A stretch of 64,000 nucleotides of DNA from Clostridium peptidivorans (GCF_900205925.1 NZ_OAOD01000005.1:124001-188000); one strand, 5' to 3'; positions 19,059 through 28,829 are shown, numbered from the stretch's first letter. Numbers and translations: made by a program. Notes: generated by a model not told the origin, from the sequence alone.

Positions 19059-20148
19059 TTGTGTCCTTCCTCCTTTTTCTAGGTTTTAAAGTCAACAGTA
19101 CAAGAGGAATTAATATTAAATTTATAAGAAATAATATAAGACTCATAACTGAGGATATTTCAGATACATCTTTAATACTTTTAGGATAAAGTGCAACAAG
19201 GTATGTGAAAGGTATAATTATTGCCGCTCCTAACTTTATATCCTCTAAATCAAATATCCTTTTTGCCATATCAGCTGCAAAATAATACTGATTTACAAAG
19301 GTAGTCATATAAAAGATAATCCATATACTCATGAATATACCTTCCCATCTTTCTACAAAGGAACCTGGTATATTTATATCTCCTATCATGCTTACAATTG
19401 GCCATAAAAGAGTTGAAACTTGTTTTTCTCCAAATGTAGCTATTGCAAGAATAAATGTAATTAAATAAAATATCGTTACAAATAAAATTCCTCTTCTTAT
19501 TGCCTTCTTTTTATTTACTTGATCCTTCACCAAAGGAAGAATTAAAAATAATATTACTAACCCACCAAACCTATTTATTGATGTATTTAAACTAGTTATA
19601 TAACTAATAGGCTTAGCATCAAATACAGGCAGCAAGTTCGTAAAATCCACATTGTATAAACATACTACAAATACTACTCCAATAGGTATAAACATGAGCC
19701 AAAAGGCAATTTCATTAAATTTCACCAAATTATCTACTTCTGATCTAATTAAATAACTTCCAACTAGTATAGTTACTAAAAATAAGAATTCTATTGGAGT
19801 TCTTTCTAATAAGTATAGCTTTATCTCTTCTCCAAACACTCTGAGACCTAAGGCTGTAAAAATAATATTATATACTACAAAACTTAGTCCTATTATTTTA
19901 CCTAGTAGTTTTCCAAAATGTGTCTCAAGTATTTCCTCAAAGTGATTATATGAATTATTTTTCATTATTTTATATATCAAATAGCATAAGGGCAATGCTA
20001 TAAATCCACTTATGATTATAGATATCCATCCATCATTTCCAACTGCTTCTGCAAGCTCTCTAGGATATGAAAATACATTAATTCCTATTAAAGTTACTAC
20101 AATTGTAGAAAATAGCCCATATCCTGTTGTAAATTTTTTATTATCCAT
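19042..20148 (-). CDS. Spore germination receptor B subunit (GerAB-type permease)
   Basis: 368 residues, about ten membrane helices, of the APC-superfamily germination permease group. It opens with the family's FSTIVVTLIGINVFSYPREL region. The B subunit is thought to bind the germinant. Second gene of the A-B-C operon, 18 bases after the A gene. Confidence 0.93.
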   Translation of the reverse strand: MDNKKFTTGYGLFSTIVVTLIGINVFSYPRELAEAVGNDGWISIIISGFIALPLCYLIYKIMKNNSYNHFEEILETHFGKLLGKIIGLSFVVYNIIFTALGLRVFGEEIKLYLLERTPIEFLFLVTILVGSYLIRSEVDNLVKFNEIAFWLMFIPIGVVFVVCLYNVDFTNLLPVFDAKPISYITSLNTSINRFGGLVILFLILPLVKDQVNKKKAIRRGILFVTIFYLITFILAIATFGEKQVSTLLWPIVSMIGDINIPGSFVERWEGIFMSIWIIFYMTTFVNQYYFAADMAKRIFDLEDIKLGAAIIIPFTYLVALYPKSIKDVSEISSVMSLILFLINLILIPLVLLTLKPRKRRKDTNEKTQ

Positions 20149-20166
20149 ATCACTTTCTCACCCCTT

Positions 20167-21624
20167 TTACTTTTGCCTTATCTTATCCTTAGTATTTAAA
20201 TACTTAGGTCTTTCCTTAAATAAATCCCAAGGTAATCTTACATATATATCTTTAAAATCCTTTATATTTGGATTAACAAGCGGTGATAAATACGATATTC
20301 CAAAACTCTTAAGTCTTATAAGATGTATTAATAACAATATAAGGCCTAGTACTATTCCATATAAGCCTATAATTGAAGATACAATAATTAATAAAAATCT
20401 TACAATTCGTATTGCCATGGCTACTTCATAATTAGGTGTTGTAAAGTTAGTTACAGTTGTTATTCCTATAATTATTATCATTATGGGACTTACTATTCCT
20501 GCACTTACTGCCGCTTGACCTATGATTAACCCTCCTACTATACCTATAGTTGAACCAATAGGTTTTGGAAGCCTTACAGTAGATTCCGTAAGTAATGCTA
20601 AGCTTACTTCCATAATAATAGTTTCTACAAATGCTGGAAAAGGCACTCCTTCTCTGGAAGCAGCAATAAAATATGCAAGTTTTGTAGGAGATATAGATAC
20701 ATGAAAAGAAGTTACTGCTACATATAATGCTGGTAATACAAGAGACATAAATAATGCTATTAATCTTATAATTCTGAACATACTTCCATATGCCCATCTT
20801 TGATAGTAATCATCTGGAGATTGAAAAAACACCGGTAAAGTTGCAGGTACTACTAATGCAAAGGGTGAATTATCTACTAATATAGCTACCCTTCCGTCAT
20901 ATAATGCACTTGCTACCACATCTGGTCTTTCTGTACTTTCTATTTGAGGAAACAATGACCACTTGCTATCTTCTATTAATTGCTCTACATATCCACTATC
21001 TAGTACAGAATCTATACTTATTTTTTCTATTCTTTTTATAACCTCCTCAACTATAGCTTTATCTGCTATATCTTCCATGTACATAATTGCTGTATCTGTT
21101 TTAGATCTGCTTCCTAGAGTTTTAGGTATAATCTTAAAGCGAGTATCTTTTATTCTTCTTCTTACAAGAGCTGTATTAAATCTTATAGTTTCAGTGAATC
21201 CATCTCTGCCTCCTCTAACAACAGTTTCACCAGAAGGTTCTGATACTCCCCTAGCTGGCCAAAAGCGTGTCGCTATAACATAACAAGCTGTAAAATTGTC
21301 AATAAATAACATAGTATCCCCAGACATCATAGAATCTACAGCTTTGCTTAACTCCTTTTCTTCTCTCATATCAGAAACAGTAAGAAATCTTTTCTCAATA
21401 TCTTCAATTCTTATAGAGGGTTTTTCCAGCATCAAACTTTCAAGTACAAAGTTATTTATAAGAATTTTGTCTGCCATACCATCTATATATATCAATGTTG
21501 CTTTATTTTCTCCTATATAAAATTCTCTGTACACTATGTCATATGCATCTCTGAGTAAGCCTTTTATATAATCTACATTTTCATCTAAATTCAAGTAAAT
21601 TTGATTTCTTATCTCCTCTTTCAT
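20167..21624 (-). CDS. Spore germination receptor A subunit (GerAA-type)
   Basis: 485 residues: a soluble N-terminal half and a C-terminal half with about five membrane helices. Family motifs include PARGVSEPSGETVVRGGRDGF, LYDGRVAILVDNSPFAL and FQSPDDYYQRW. GerA-type subunits assemble with B and C in the inner spore membrane and are involved in ion release on germination. It is preceded by a short two-helix gene that probably belongs to the same operon. Confidence 0.94.
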   Translation of the reverse strand: MKEEIRNQIYLNLDENVDYIKGLLRDAYDIVYREFYIGENKATLIYIDGMADKILINNFVLESLMLEKPSIRIEDIEKRFLTVSDMREEKELSKAVDSMMSGDTMLFIDNFTACYVIATRFWPARGVSEPSGETVVRGGRDGFTETIRFNTALVRRRIKDTRFKIIPKTLGSRSKTDTAIMYMEDIADKAIVEEVIKRIEKISIDSVLDSGYVEQLIEDSKWSLFPQIESTERPDVVASALYDGRVAILVDNSPFALVVPATLPVFFQSPDDYYQRWAYGSMFRIIRLIALFMSLVLPALYVAVTSFHVSISPTKLAYFIAASREGVPFPAFVETIIMEVSLALLTESTVRLPKPIGSTIGIVGGLIIGQAAVSAGIVSPIMIIIIGITTVTNFTTPNYEVAMAIRIVRFLLIIVSSIIGLYGIVLGLILLLIHLIRLKSFGISYLSPLVNPNIKDFKDIYVRLPWDLFKERPKYLNTKDKIRQK

Positions 21625-21638
21625 AACCTACCCCTCCT

Positions 21639-21845
21639 CTATAACAATATCATTCTAGTTATATAAAGTACTACAGCAACTATAGTACTAATAAGAGATA
21701 TTGACTTACATTGCCTCGCAGCTCTACACATATTCTCTCTCTTGAAATATTTATAGTCTAGCATCCATAATACAAGGCTTTGTATTAAAATAAGTATTAA
21801 AAAATATTCATCAAATAGCTCCAATATGTTAAGCGATATATTCAT
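21639..21845 (-). CDS. Small two-helix membrane protein ahead of the ger operon (possible receptor D-type subunit)
   Basis: 68 residues from the ATG at 21845; the GTG further up is part of the ribosome site GTGAGGT. Two hydrophobic segments (about residues 14-28 and 48-66) flank a basic loop with KRENMCRAARQCK. It ends 14 bases before the A-subunit start, so it is very likely co-transcribed. Known context: some Bacillus receptors carry a small two-helix D subunit; homology to those is my inference from size, topology and position only. Confidence 0.65.
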   Translation of the reverse strand: MNISLNILELFDEYFLILILIQSLVLWMLDYKYFKRENMCRAARQCKSISLISTIVAVVLYITRMILL

Positions 21846-21918
21846 AGTTAACCTCACTTAAATAAATAATTTGCTTTACTTATTTTCTCTAATCATTATC
21901 TTATTTATGCATAAAAAA

Positions 21919-21948
21919 ACTTAGGACATATTTAATATAGTCCTAAGT
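21919..21948 (-). terminator. Terminator after ispE
   Basis: Stem ACTTAGGACTATA / TATGTCCTAAGT (core 8 bp perfect) directly beyond ispE, followed on the minus strand by T7. Confidence 0.85.
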
Positions 21949-21961
21949 CTCTTTTATATAT

Positions 21962-22807
21962 CTAAGGTATAATTGTTTTAGTCAAAAATACTTGATTATA
22001 CTTTTTTATAGCTTCCTTATAACAATTTTCTGCTTTATGTAAATCATCAAAAATTCCATATACCGTAGGTCCACTTCCACTCATCAAAGTTCCCAGAGAA
22101 CCATTTGCTTTAATCATTTTCTTTATATCTCCTATTACAGGATTTTGCTCTATAGTTACTTGCTCTAATACATTATTTAAGTTACTGCCTATTTGGGTTA
22201 AGTCACCTTCATCAATTCCTTTAAGAATTTTATCTATTCTAGGGTGGATATAACTTTTATTGTCTATTTTATTAAACACCTCTTTTGTTGACACTCCAAA
22301 GTTTGGTTTAATCAACACCAAAATACAATTTCTTAAAGGTTTTAAAGGTTTTATTACTTCTCCTATACCTTCACACTTAGCAGTTCCTCCAACTATACAA
22401 AAAGGAACATCCGCTCCTATCTTCTTGCCTAAGCCTATCATTTCTTCTTCAGATAAGTTTTTATTGAATATTACATTAAGTATCTTAATTACTGCAGCTC
22501 CATCAGTACTTCCCCCTGCAAGACCTGCCTCTATAGGTATATTCTTCTTTATCTTAATTTTAACTCCACTATTTATATTATAAGTATTTATAAATAGTTC
22601 CGCTGCTTTATAGGCAATATTTCTCTTATCGGTAGGCAAATTAACATTATCACAAGTTAATTCTATTCCCTCATCTGTCTTCTCAATATCGACTTCATCC
22701 CATAAGTTTATAGTTTGCATTATCATTTTTAAATTATGATATCCATCAACTCTTTTACCTATAACATCTAAGAACAAATTTATTTTTCCATAAGCCTTTA
22801 ATTTCAT
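21962..22807 (-). CDS. ispE: 4-diphosphocytidyl-2-C-methyl-D-erythritol kinase
   Basis: 281 residues of the GHMP kinase superfamily: N-terminal KAYGKINLFLDVIGKR, ATP-binding PIEAGLAGGSTDGAAV and C-terminal LMSGSGPTVYGIF. It phosphorylates the MEP-pathway intermediate for isoprenoid synthesis. Its adjacency to spore genes is typical of clostridia. It is a single-gene unit between two hairpin terminators. Confidence 0.96.
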   Translation of the reverse strand: MKLKAYGKINLFLDVIGKRVDGYHNLKMIMQTINLWDEVDIEKTDEGIELTCDNVNLPTDKRNIAYKAAELFINTYNINSGVKIKIKKNIPIEAGLAGGSTDGAAVIKILNVIFNKNLSEEEMIGLGKKIGADVPFCIVGGTAKCEGIGEVIKPLKPLRNCILVLIKPNFGVSTKEVFNKIDNKSYIHPRIDKILKGIDEGDLTQIGSNLNNVLEQVTIEQNPVIGDIKKMIKANGSLGTLMSGSGPTVYGIFDDLHKAENCYKEAIKKYNQVFLTKTIIP

Positions 22808-22868
22808 AACTCTTCAATCCTTTTATATAAGTTTTATTAACTTATTATAATACACTAATTAAAAGAAA

Positions 22869-22920
22869 GCTATAAAATAAAGCAGTACTTTTTTTATTAA
22901 ATACTGCTTTATTTTATAGC
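22869..22920 (-). terminator. Terminator after cphA
   Basis: A 19-bp perfect stem (22869-22887 with 22902-22920) around a 14-base T-rich loop begins right at the cphA stop codon and is followed on the minus strand by TTTCTTTT. Confidence 0.85.
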
Positions 22921-25545
22921 TTATACGCATGTTAATGCTTCCTTAATATCTATATCCTTGTTCATATTAATTTCATTTTTTATGATATTTAGCAACGGTT
23001 CATAATTTTCAAAGAATACTATGATTAAATCGCCCTTTTTAGAGTTTTTAATTGCTTCTAACAGTGCTTCGCTTTCATTTAATATGATGTTCATATCTTT
23101 AGTATTAAAACTAGTTTGTCGTACACCTTGTTCCAAAAGTGATGCCACTTCTCCGCTATTTCTGCCTCTTGTATCCTCATCCTCTTTTATATAAATATAA
23201 TCAAAGTTTTCTCCTGATATCTTTCCTAAACTTACTATATTTTCGTCCTTTCTATCTCCTGGCACGCCTATTATTCCTATAAGTCTCTTACATCGTAATT
23301 TTTTTGCTCCTTCTAGTACTGCTTTATATCCTTCTATATTATGTCCATAATCTAATATTACAGTTATATCGTTTATCTTATACATATTAAATCTTCCTGG
23401 ATTATGTTCTTCATCTGGATAAAAATTTTTCATGCCCTTTCTTATAAGTTTAAGATCTATATTTAAACCTATAAGAGCTGCACAAGCGGCCATAGCATTT
23501 TCTATATTGTATTCTAATTTCCCATCCACTGTAATTTTTATATCCTTAACTTTAATTATAGGAGTCATTCCTTCGTTACTTTCCAAACAAATGTAATTAT
23601 TTTCAATGTAAATTGTTTTTTCTCCATTTTGTATATGTTGTAATATATGCTCATTGTATTTATCTTTAGAAAATAGTATTATGTTACTTTTTATTCTATT
23701 TCTTATGCTCATACTCATTTCATCATCTGCATTTAATACCACATATCCATCTTCTTTAACGGCTTCTCCAATAAGGGATTTTACAAAGGCCAATTCTTTA
23801 ACAGAGTTTACTCCATCTAACCCCAAATGATCTGATGCTATATTAGTTATCACCCCGATATCTGCCAAATCATATGCTAGACCCTTCCTAATTATTCCTC
23901 CTCTTGCTGTCTCAAGCACTGCAGCATCCACATCCTTATTAAGAAGTACGGTCATAGCACTATTATATCCTGTAGTATCTCCCTTACTAATACATTTATT
24001 GTTCACATATATTCCCCCTGTAGTAGTCATTCCAGTTCTATGACCAGCTAAGGATAAAACATAAGATATTAATCTTGTTGTTGTAGTTTTCCCATTAGTG
24101 CCTGTAACTGATATAACAGGAATTTGATTTTCTACATTTTTAAACAACATATCTACTATAGCTCCTGATACATTTCTTTGCTGCCCCTCATATGGAATTT
24201 CATGCATTCTTATTCCCGGTGCAGCATTTATTTCTATAATTACGCCATCTATAGGTTTACTTATATCTGTACAGCACACATCTATACCACATATATCTAA
24301 ATCCACAGCCTTTGCAGCTCTAACACATATATCTATATTTTCGTCACATATAGAGTCTGTATAATCTATTGCTACTCCTCCTGTTGATAAATTAGCATTT
24401 TCTCTTAAAAATACCTTCTGTCCCTTTTCAGGTATTGACTCTAGATAATATGAATTTTTCGATATATAGCTTATTAACTCCTCATTTATCTTTATTTTAG
24501 TTAGAGGCTTTTCATGTCCTTCTCCTCTTCTTGGATCCTTGTTTAATTCCTCAACAAGCTGTCTTATGGCACTCTTTCCATCTCCAGTTACATATGGTGG
24601 TATTCTTTCTGATACCGCTACTACCTTGCCATCTATCACACAAACTCTATAATCTCTTCCTATAACATATTTCTCTATAATTATATCCTTGTATTTCTTA
24701 ATTATAGTCTTATATGCTTTTATTAATTCCTGCTCATTTCTTAAGTTTACCAAAACTCCTTTGCCTTGGTTTCCAAATCTAGGTTTTAATACTACAGGAA
24801 ATCCTATTCTATCTGCAATCATAAGCATTTGAATAGGATTTTTCACTTCTTCTCCATCTGCTACTGGAAGACATTGTCTTTGTAAAATATTCTTTGTTAA
24901 AAGCTTGTCACACGCGATATCCACTGGAATGCATCCGGTATTACTACTTACAGTAGCTTCTATTAACTTAGAAGTACTACCATACCCTAATTGAAATACA
25001 CTGCCCTCATTTAATCTAATTGCAGGAATACCCCTTTTTTTAGCTTCTTCTAAAATAGCAAGTGTACTTGGTCCCAATTCTTCTGACCTTAGAGTATTTT
25101 TTAACTTCTTAAGCGCTCCGTCTATATTAAATTCTTCATCTTTTATAATAGAATTTATTAATGATATTGCAATCTTAGCTACATCTATACCTGTCTTTCT
25201 ATATTTATATTCATAAATTATATAATAATGCTCTCCATTTACTTCTCTTGCCTTTCCATACTTCACTTCTATTCCTAATTTATTTTGAATAGCAATTATC
25301 ATGTGTTCACAAATATGTGCTAAATATGTACCTTCATTTAATCTTTTTACAAATCCACCTTCTTCATCTATACCACATCTATGACTTCTTAGTTCAGGCA
25401 AAATTCTCAATAAATTGCTGTTGAAACCTTTTATTTCATTGCTTGGAGTATCACTATATCCCTCTAAGTCTAAATCTAATTTTATACAAGGTCTATGACT
25501 ATAGATATTTCTGCCTTCATACCAAGCTATCTCTATTACTTTCAT
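22921..25545 (-). CDS. cphA: Cyanophycin synthetase
   Basis: 874 residues with the three CphA parts: an N-terminal domain (to about 160; YSHRPCIKLDLDLEGYSD), an ATP-grasp domain (about 200-470; PVVLKPRFGNQGKGV) that adds aspartate, and a Mur-ligase-like domain (from about 475) with VTGTNGKTTTTRLISY that adds arginine. The product is the nitrogen-storage polymer multi-L-arginyl-poly-L-aspartate. It begins three bases after cphB ends, with an AGGAGG site inside cphB. Confidence 0.95.
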   Translation of the reverse strand: MKVIEIAWYEGRNIYSHRPCIKLDLDLEGYSDTPSNEIKGFNSNLLRILPELRSHRCGIDEEGGFVKRLNEGTYLAHICEHMIIAIQNKLGIEVKYGKAREVNGEHYYIIYEYKYRKTGIDVAKIAISLINSIIKDEEFNIDGALKKLKNTLRSEELGPSTLAILEEAKKRGIPAIRLNEGSVFQLGYGSTSKLIEATVSSNTGCIPVDIACDKLLTKNILQRQCLPVADGEEVKNPIQMLMIADRIGFPVVLKPRFGNQGKGVLVNLRNEQELIKAYKTIIKKYKDIIIEKYVIGRDYRVCVIDGKVVAVSERIPPYVTGDGKSAIRQLVEELNKDPRRGEGHEKPLTKIKINEELISYISKNSYYLESIPEKGQKVFLRENANLSTGGVAIDYTDSICDENIDICVRAAKAVDLDICGIDVCCTDISKPIDGVIIEINAAPGIRMHEIPYEGQQRNVSGAIVDMLFKNVENQIPVISVTGTNGKTTTTRLISYVLSLAGHRTGMTTTGGIYVNNKCISKGDTTGYNSAMTVLLNKDVDAAVLETARGGIIRKGLAYDLADIGVITNIASDHLGLDGVNSVKELAFVKSLIGEAVKEDGYVVLNADDEMSMSIRNRIKSNIILFSKDKYNEHILQHIQNGEKTIYIENNYICLESNEGMTPIIKVKDIKITVDGKLEYNIENAMAACAALIGLNIDLKLIRKGMKNFYPDEEHNPGRFNMYKINDITVILDYGHNIEGYKAVLEGAKKLRCKRLIGIIGVPGDRKDENIVSLGKISGENFDYIYIKEDEDTRGRNSGEVASLLEQGVRQTSFNTKDMNIILNESEALLEAIKNSKKGDLIIVFFENYEPLLNIIKNEINMNKDIDIKEALTCV

Positions 25546-25548
25546 TTT

Positions 25549-26346
25549 TTAAGGTGTCCTCCTATTTAAATCATATTTATCATCTTTTTTTAATATGTGC
25601 ATTTTAATATTACATATAGATAGTATTTCATCTGGATTTTGCTCAGAAACATTGGTTTTAGTAATTTCACTTCCATCAATTACATATACAGCTCCAGAAC
25701 CTATTACACTAAATTGAGCTTCCTTATTAACTATAATGGCAGTATCTTCATCAATGCCTATTCCTATACTCTCAGGATTTTCTGATATTCCTACAAGTAG
25801 TCTTCCAATCCTTCCCCTCTGAGCAAAATGCTGATCTATTATTACACCTTTTATTAGTCCTAGTCCAGGAGCCATTTTCAAAGTACACTTTCTTGGCGAT
25901 TCTTCCTCAGGACCTGTTACAATCATAGTATCACTCATAACAGAAGCCCCCGCAGAAGTTCCAACAAACATACAACCTTCCTCATATCTCTTTTTCATCA
26001 TTCTGTACAAAGGAGTACCTCCAATTAGACTTGTTATCCTTAATTGGTCTCCCCCCGTAAAAAATATTATTGAAGCCCTTGAAATTAAACTTACATGGTA
26101 ATCATCATAGGCATCTTTTCTTTCCTTAACGTTTAATATTCCTATATTTTTTACTCCTAATCCGGAAAATATATATTTATATTGATTTCCCAATTCTTCT
26201 GGTACTCCTGATGCTACTGTTGCTATAAGCAATTCATCCCTATCCTTGTCAATATGGGAACAAACTTCCTTTAATATTTTCTTATCGCCTTCTTTATCCT
26301 CTGCTCCTCCTATTATTATTAAATTGCTTTTTATTCTTTCTTCCAA
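25549..26346 (-). CDS. cphB: Cyanophycinase
   Basis: 265 residues of peptidase family S51. The nucleophile is the serine of GTSAGASVMS; IIIGGAEDKEGDK near the start and FFTGGDQLRI are family motifs. It cleaves cyanophycin to beta-Asp-Arg dipeptides. The start is a TTG at 26346, supported by GAGGTG seven bases upstream. It is the first gene of a cphB-cphA operon, so synthesis and degradation enzymes are co-expressed. Confidence 0.94.
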   Translation of the reverse strand: MEERIKSNLIIIGGAEDKEGDKKILKEVCSHIDKDRDELLIATVASGVPEELGNQYKYIFSGLGVKNIGILNVKERKDAYDDYHVSLISRASIIFFTGGDQLRITSLIGGTPLYRMMKKRYEEGCMFVGTSAGASVMSDTMIVTGPEEESPRKCTLKMAPGLGLIKGVIIDQHFAQRGRIGRLLVGISENPESIGIGIDEDTAIIVNKEAQFSVIGSGAVYVIDGSEITKTNVSEQNPDEILSICNIKMHILKKDDKYDLNRRTP

Positions 26347-26414
26347 AACTCAACACCTCTTTCCACAGGTATTTTTTATTTTTCCCAATTTAAATTCACT
26401 TATTCATGTAAAAT

Positions 26415-26462
26415 AAAAAAACACAACATACTCTTTTATAAATAAAAAGCATGTTGTGTTTT
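26415..26462 (-). terminator. Terminator after sipL
   Basis: Stem AAAACACAACAT / ATGTTGTGTTTT (26418-26429 with 26451-26462), loop 21 bases, with TTTTATTTT following on the minus strand. Confidence 0.8.
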
Positions 26463-26475
26463 GCACAACCTATTA

Positions 26476-28044
26476 TCAGAATACTAATCTTCCTGGTATT
26501 AATAACTTTTCGCCTATCTTAACCATATCTGGCGAATCAATACCATTCATTTTCATTAAATCATCCATAGTTGTAAAATACTTTTTAGCTATTTTCCATA
26601 AAGTATCTTCTTTTTGAACAACATATATTGTAATACTGCATTTTTTCTTTGCAACTTCATCTTCTACAGATTCAAGTTCTACTAAAAATTCCTTATTAAC
26701 TGGTGCATTTACCCTTACATTTAATTCAATTAACGCCTTTATAGCTATATTTCCAGCTTCTATAGAAGCTTCTAAATTTTCTAAAAGAGCCTTTGCTATA
26801 GCTTGCATATCTAGCTTGCAGCCTGAAACATCTATTGCAGCACTAAATGGAAGTTCTTCTTTTATATTTTCAATAGACTTATTTTCATTATCTGCCTTGT
26901 ACATTACTTCTACTCTAACTACTCCCTCTACCGCTACCTTTTCTTCCATTACTTTCTTATCAGTAATACATACATTTCCGCTGGTCATAATTACTTCAGC
27001 AGGCTTTGGAGATCCTTTATCTATTTCAATATCTCCCTTAACTACTGTTTCTGTATTAACATTTCCGACCATGTCATTAAGTTCATAACTTTCCTTTTTC
27101 ATATTTAATATTGCATCAGGTGAGTATATGTCTTCCAAAACATCCATCTGATCTTTATGAAGAACCTTAGTAGATGTTTTAACATTAATCTTTGCTTCAA
27201 CTACTCTATTTTCCGCAACTTCATCTTCTTTTACTTCAATTCCTACGGGCTCTACATCAAACTCAGTAAATCCCTCCATAAGTGGATTGATTCCATCAAA
27301 TTCAAATTCGTTATTTAAAACTACTTCTTTTTCTAAACAAGCTATATCTGTTGTATCCTTGCCTCTATATAAAATATATAAAACAGCATTAGCTTCTACA
27401 TTTATCTTATTTTCCATAATATTTATATTCTTCTTTTTAAGATTTACATTAGTTTTCAATACATTTCCTATTTGAGGTTTATCTGCAGGAACAGTTAAAT
27501 TTATATCCGCTTCTAAGTTACCCTTTACAGTTCCTACAATCTTATCTATTTTAGAAGTATTTTTCAGCATCTGAACATTTTTATCTCCATCAACATCCTT
27601 AACTATTTGAAAGTTATTATTTTTATATACTTCTGCTTTTAACTTTACTATACCTTCTATCATTACCTTTCTTTCATTTAGTATGTTGCATCCCATGTGT
27701 TCAACATAACACTCAACATCACAATCCATTCTATGTTCTGCACCCTTTAACTCTATTTGATTAGAGAATTTATTGTTATAAGCCACATTGTATATGCCAA
27801 GCTTTTCATCTTCACGCGCCTTATAAATCACATTATGCTTTACTTCGCCTTCCACTAAAACCTTATCCTGTTGAACTTCTTTATTAGTTATAACAGGTTT
27901 TGACTCTACAGTCAGTATTTCTACTACATCTGGATGGGTATCAGGTATAACATACTCTCCTTTAACTATTGTATCTGCCATATTTTCCCCTAGGAGCTGT
28001 TCGCATTCTATATTTTCCCTTATCAATTCTATAGACATAATCAT
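26476..28044 (-). CDS. sipL: SipL-like spore morphogenesis protein (DUF3794 repeats plus LysM)
   Basis: 522 residues: three DUF3794 (SPOCS) segments (GEYVIPDTHPDVVEIL near residue 30, a central one, and SPDAILNMKKESYELN onward) and a C-terminal LysM domain (YVVQKEDTLWKIAKKYF, from about 470). This is the layout of C. difficile SipL, which binds SpoIVA through its LysM domain and is needed for coat localisation. Two starts two codons apart (28044 and 28038) are both possible behind GGGGGG. No spoIVA is in the window. Confidence 0.85.
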   Translation of the reverse strand: MIMSIELIRENIECEQLLGENMADTIVKGEYVIPDTHPDVVEILTVESKPVITNKEVQQDKVLVEGEVKHNVIYKAREDEKLGIYNVAYNNKFSNQIELKGAEHRMDCDVECYVEHMGCNILNERKVMIEGIVKLKAEVYKNNNFQIVKDVDGDKNVQMLKNTSKIDKIVGTVKGNLEADINLTVPADKPQIGNVLKTNVNLKKKNINIMENKINVEANAVLYILYRGKDTTDIACLEKEVVLNNEFEFDGINPLMEGFTEFDVEPVGIEVKEDEVAENRVVEAKINVKTSTKVLHKDQMDVLEDIYSPDAILNMKKESYELNDMVGNVNTETVVKGDIEIDKGSPKPAEVIMTSGNVCITDKKVMEEKVAVEGVVRVEVMYKADNENKSIENIKEELPFSAAIDVSGCKLDMQAIAKALLENLEASIEAGNIAIKALIELNVRVNAPVNKEFLVELESVEDEVAKKKCSITIYVVQKEDTLWKIAKKYFTTMDDLMKMNGIDSPDMVKIGEKLLIPGRLVF

Positions 28045-28220
28045 ATTCCCCCCTATTATAAACCTACTATCTATATATATAGTATAATTATAATAAATAT
28101 GATAAATTTCAATTATTTACTTTCTTACATAAAGACAAGTCTTTTGGAACATTAATATACATATTTCGTCATTTTTTTATGTTTTGCATCGATATCTATT
28201 TGAAAACATCTTAATAATTG

Positions 28221-28249
28221 TTGACATATATCTTATTTTGACGTATTAT
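28221..28249 (+). promoter_or_regulatory. Consensus SigmaA promoter of an orphan plus-strand transcript
   Basis: TTGACA (28221-28226), a 17-base spacer and TATTAT (28244-28249). It points away from sipL and towards the veg 3-prime end, where no plus-strand gene exists. Confidence 0.7.
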
Positions 28250-28256
28250 AAAATTA

Positions 28257-28340
28257 GTTGTTGACCATATAACCTCTCATAAATTCTCAATACCCTTTTA
28301 TACCATAGTCGAAAGATGGAGAAGCCATCTTTCTTTTTTT
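28257..28340 (+). ncRNA. Candidate small RNA between sipL and veg
   Basis: About 84 bases bounded by a consensus promoter and an intrinsic terminator: 9-bp stem GAAAGATGG / CCATCTTTC (28311-28333, loop AGAAG) followed by T7. There is no open frame of useful length. All surrounding genes are on the other strand, and the nearest plus-strand gene upstream is 11 kb away, so the terminator cannot belong to another unit. I do not recognise a known RNA family. The 343-base gap 28045-28387 otherwise holds the sipL leader and the veg terminator. Confidence 0.55.
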
Positions 28341-28353
28341 ATATGTAATAAAA

Positions 28354-28386
28354 AAACAAAGCAGCGATAACATCACTGCTTTGTTT
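28354..28386 (-). terminator. Terminator after veg
   Basis: Stem AAACAAAGCAG / CTGCTTTGTTT extended by ATC/GAT with one mismatch, followed by TTTTTTATTA on the minus strand, directly after the veg stop codon. Confidence 0.8.
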
Positions 28387-28387
28387 A

Positions 28388-28621
28388 TTATGCATAAACT
28401 AATTGAACTGTCTTTGTCAATACATCTGAATAACTGTAAGTCACTGTCCTTTGGGCGTCACTGTCTAATCTTACTACAAAGATGCTAGGGTAAGTTTTTT
28501 CAATCGTGCCTTTGTTAACAAAAGTTCTTCTTCTGCCTCCGTTAGCCTTTAGTGTTACACTTTCCCCTACATGGTTTTCTATATCTTTTTTTATAGAAGC
28601 CAATACATTTCCTCTTTCCAC
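28388..28621 (-). CDS. veg: Veg family protein
   Basis: 77 residues. A GTG at 28621 is the likely start (GAGGGTG six bases upstream) since the sequence from there (MERGNVLASIKKDIENH) matches the Veg N-terminus; the frame is open 13 codons further up. ESVTLKANGGRRRTFVNKG and TYPSIFVVRLD are family motifs. Veg is linked to biofilm formation and spore outgrowth in Bacillus. It stands alone with its own terminator. Confidence 0.92.
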   Translation of the reverse strand: MERGNVLASIKKDIENHVGESVTLKANGGRRRTFVNKGTIEKTYPSIFVVRLDSDAQRTVTYSYSDVLTKTVQLVYA

Positions 28622-28829
28622 ACTAAACACCCTCTTTCTACATGATACATTATATAACATGCTTTTATTTTTGTCAATAAACTTATAATTTTATCTTTAT
28701 TCTTACACTTTGTCAATATTAATTTTTTATGAACTATAACAATTTTGAAACGTATACATACATTATTCCATCTTTACTTAATCCTCATATATTATTCCCT
28801 CTACGCCTTGCCATTATTCATAAAAATTT

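Noticed and set aside
19984..20431. Long plus-strand frames opposite the ger genes and similar ones opposite cphA, clpE and larC
   Set aside because: They are mirror images of strongly coding minus-strand genes, lack ribosome sites and have no recognisable motifs.
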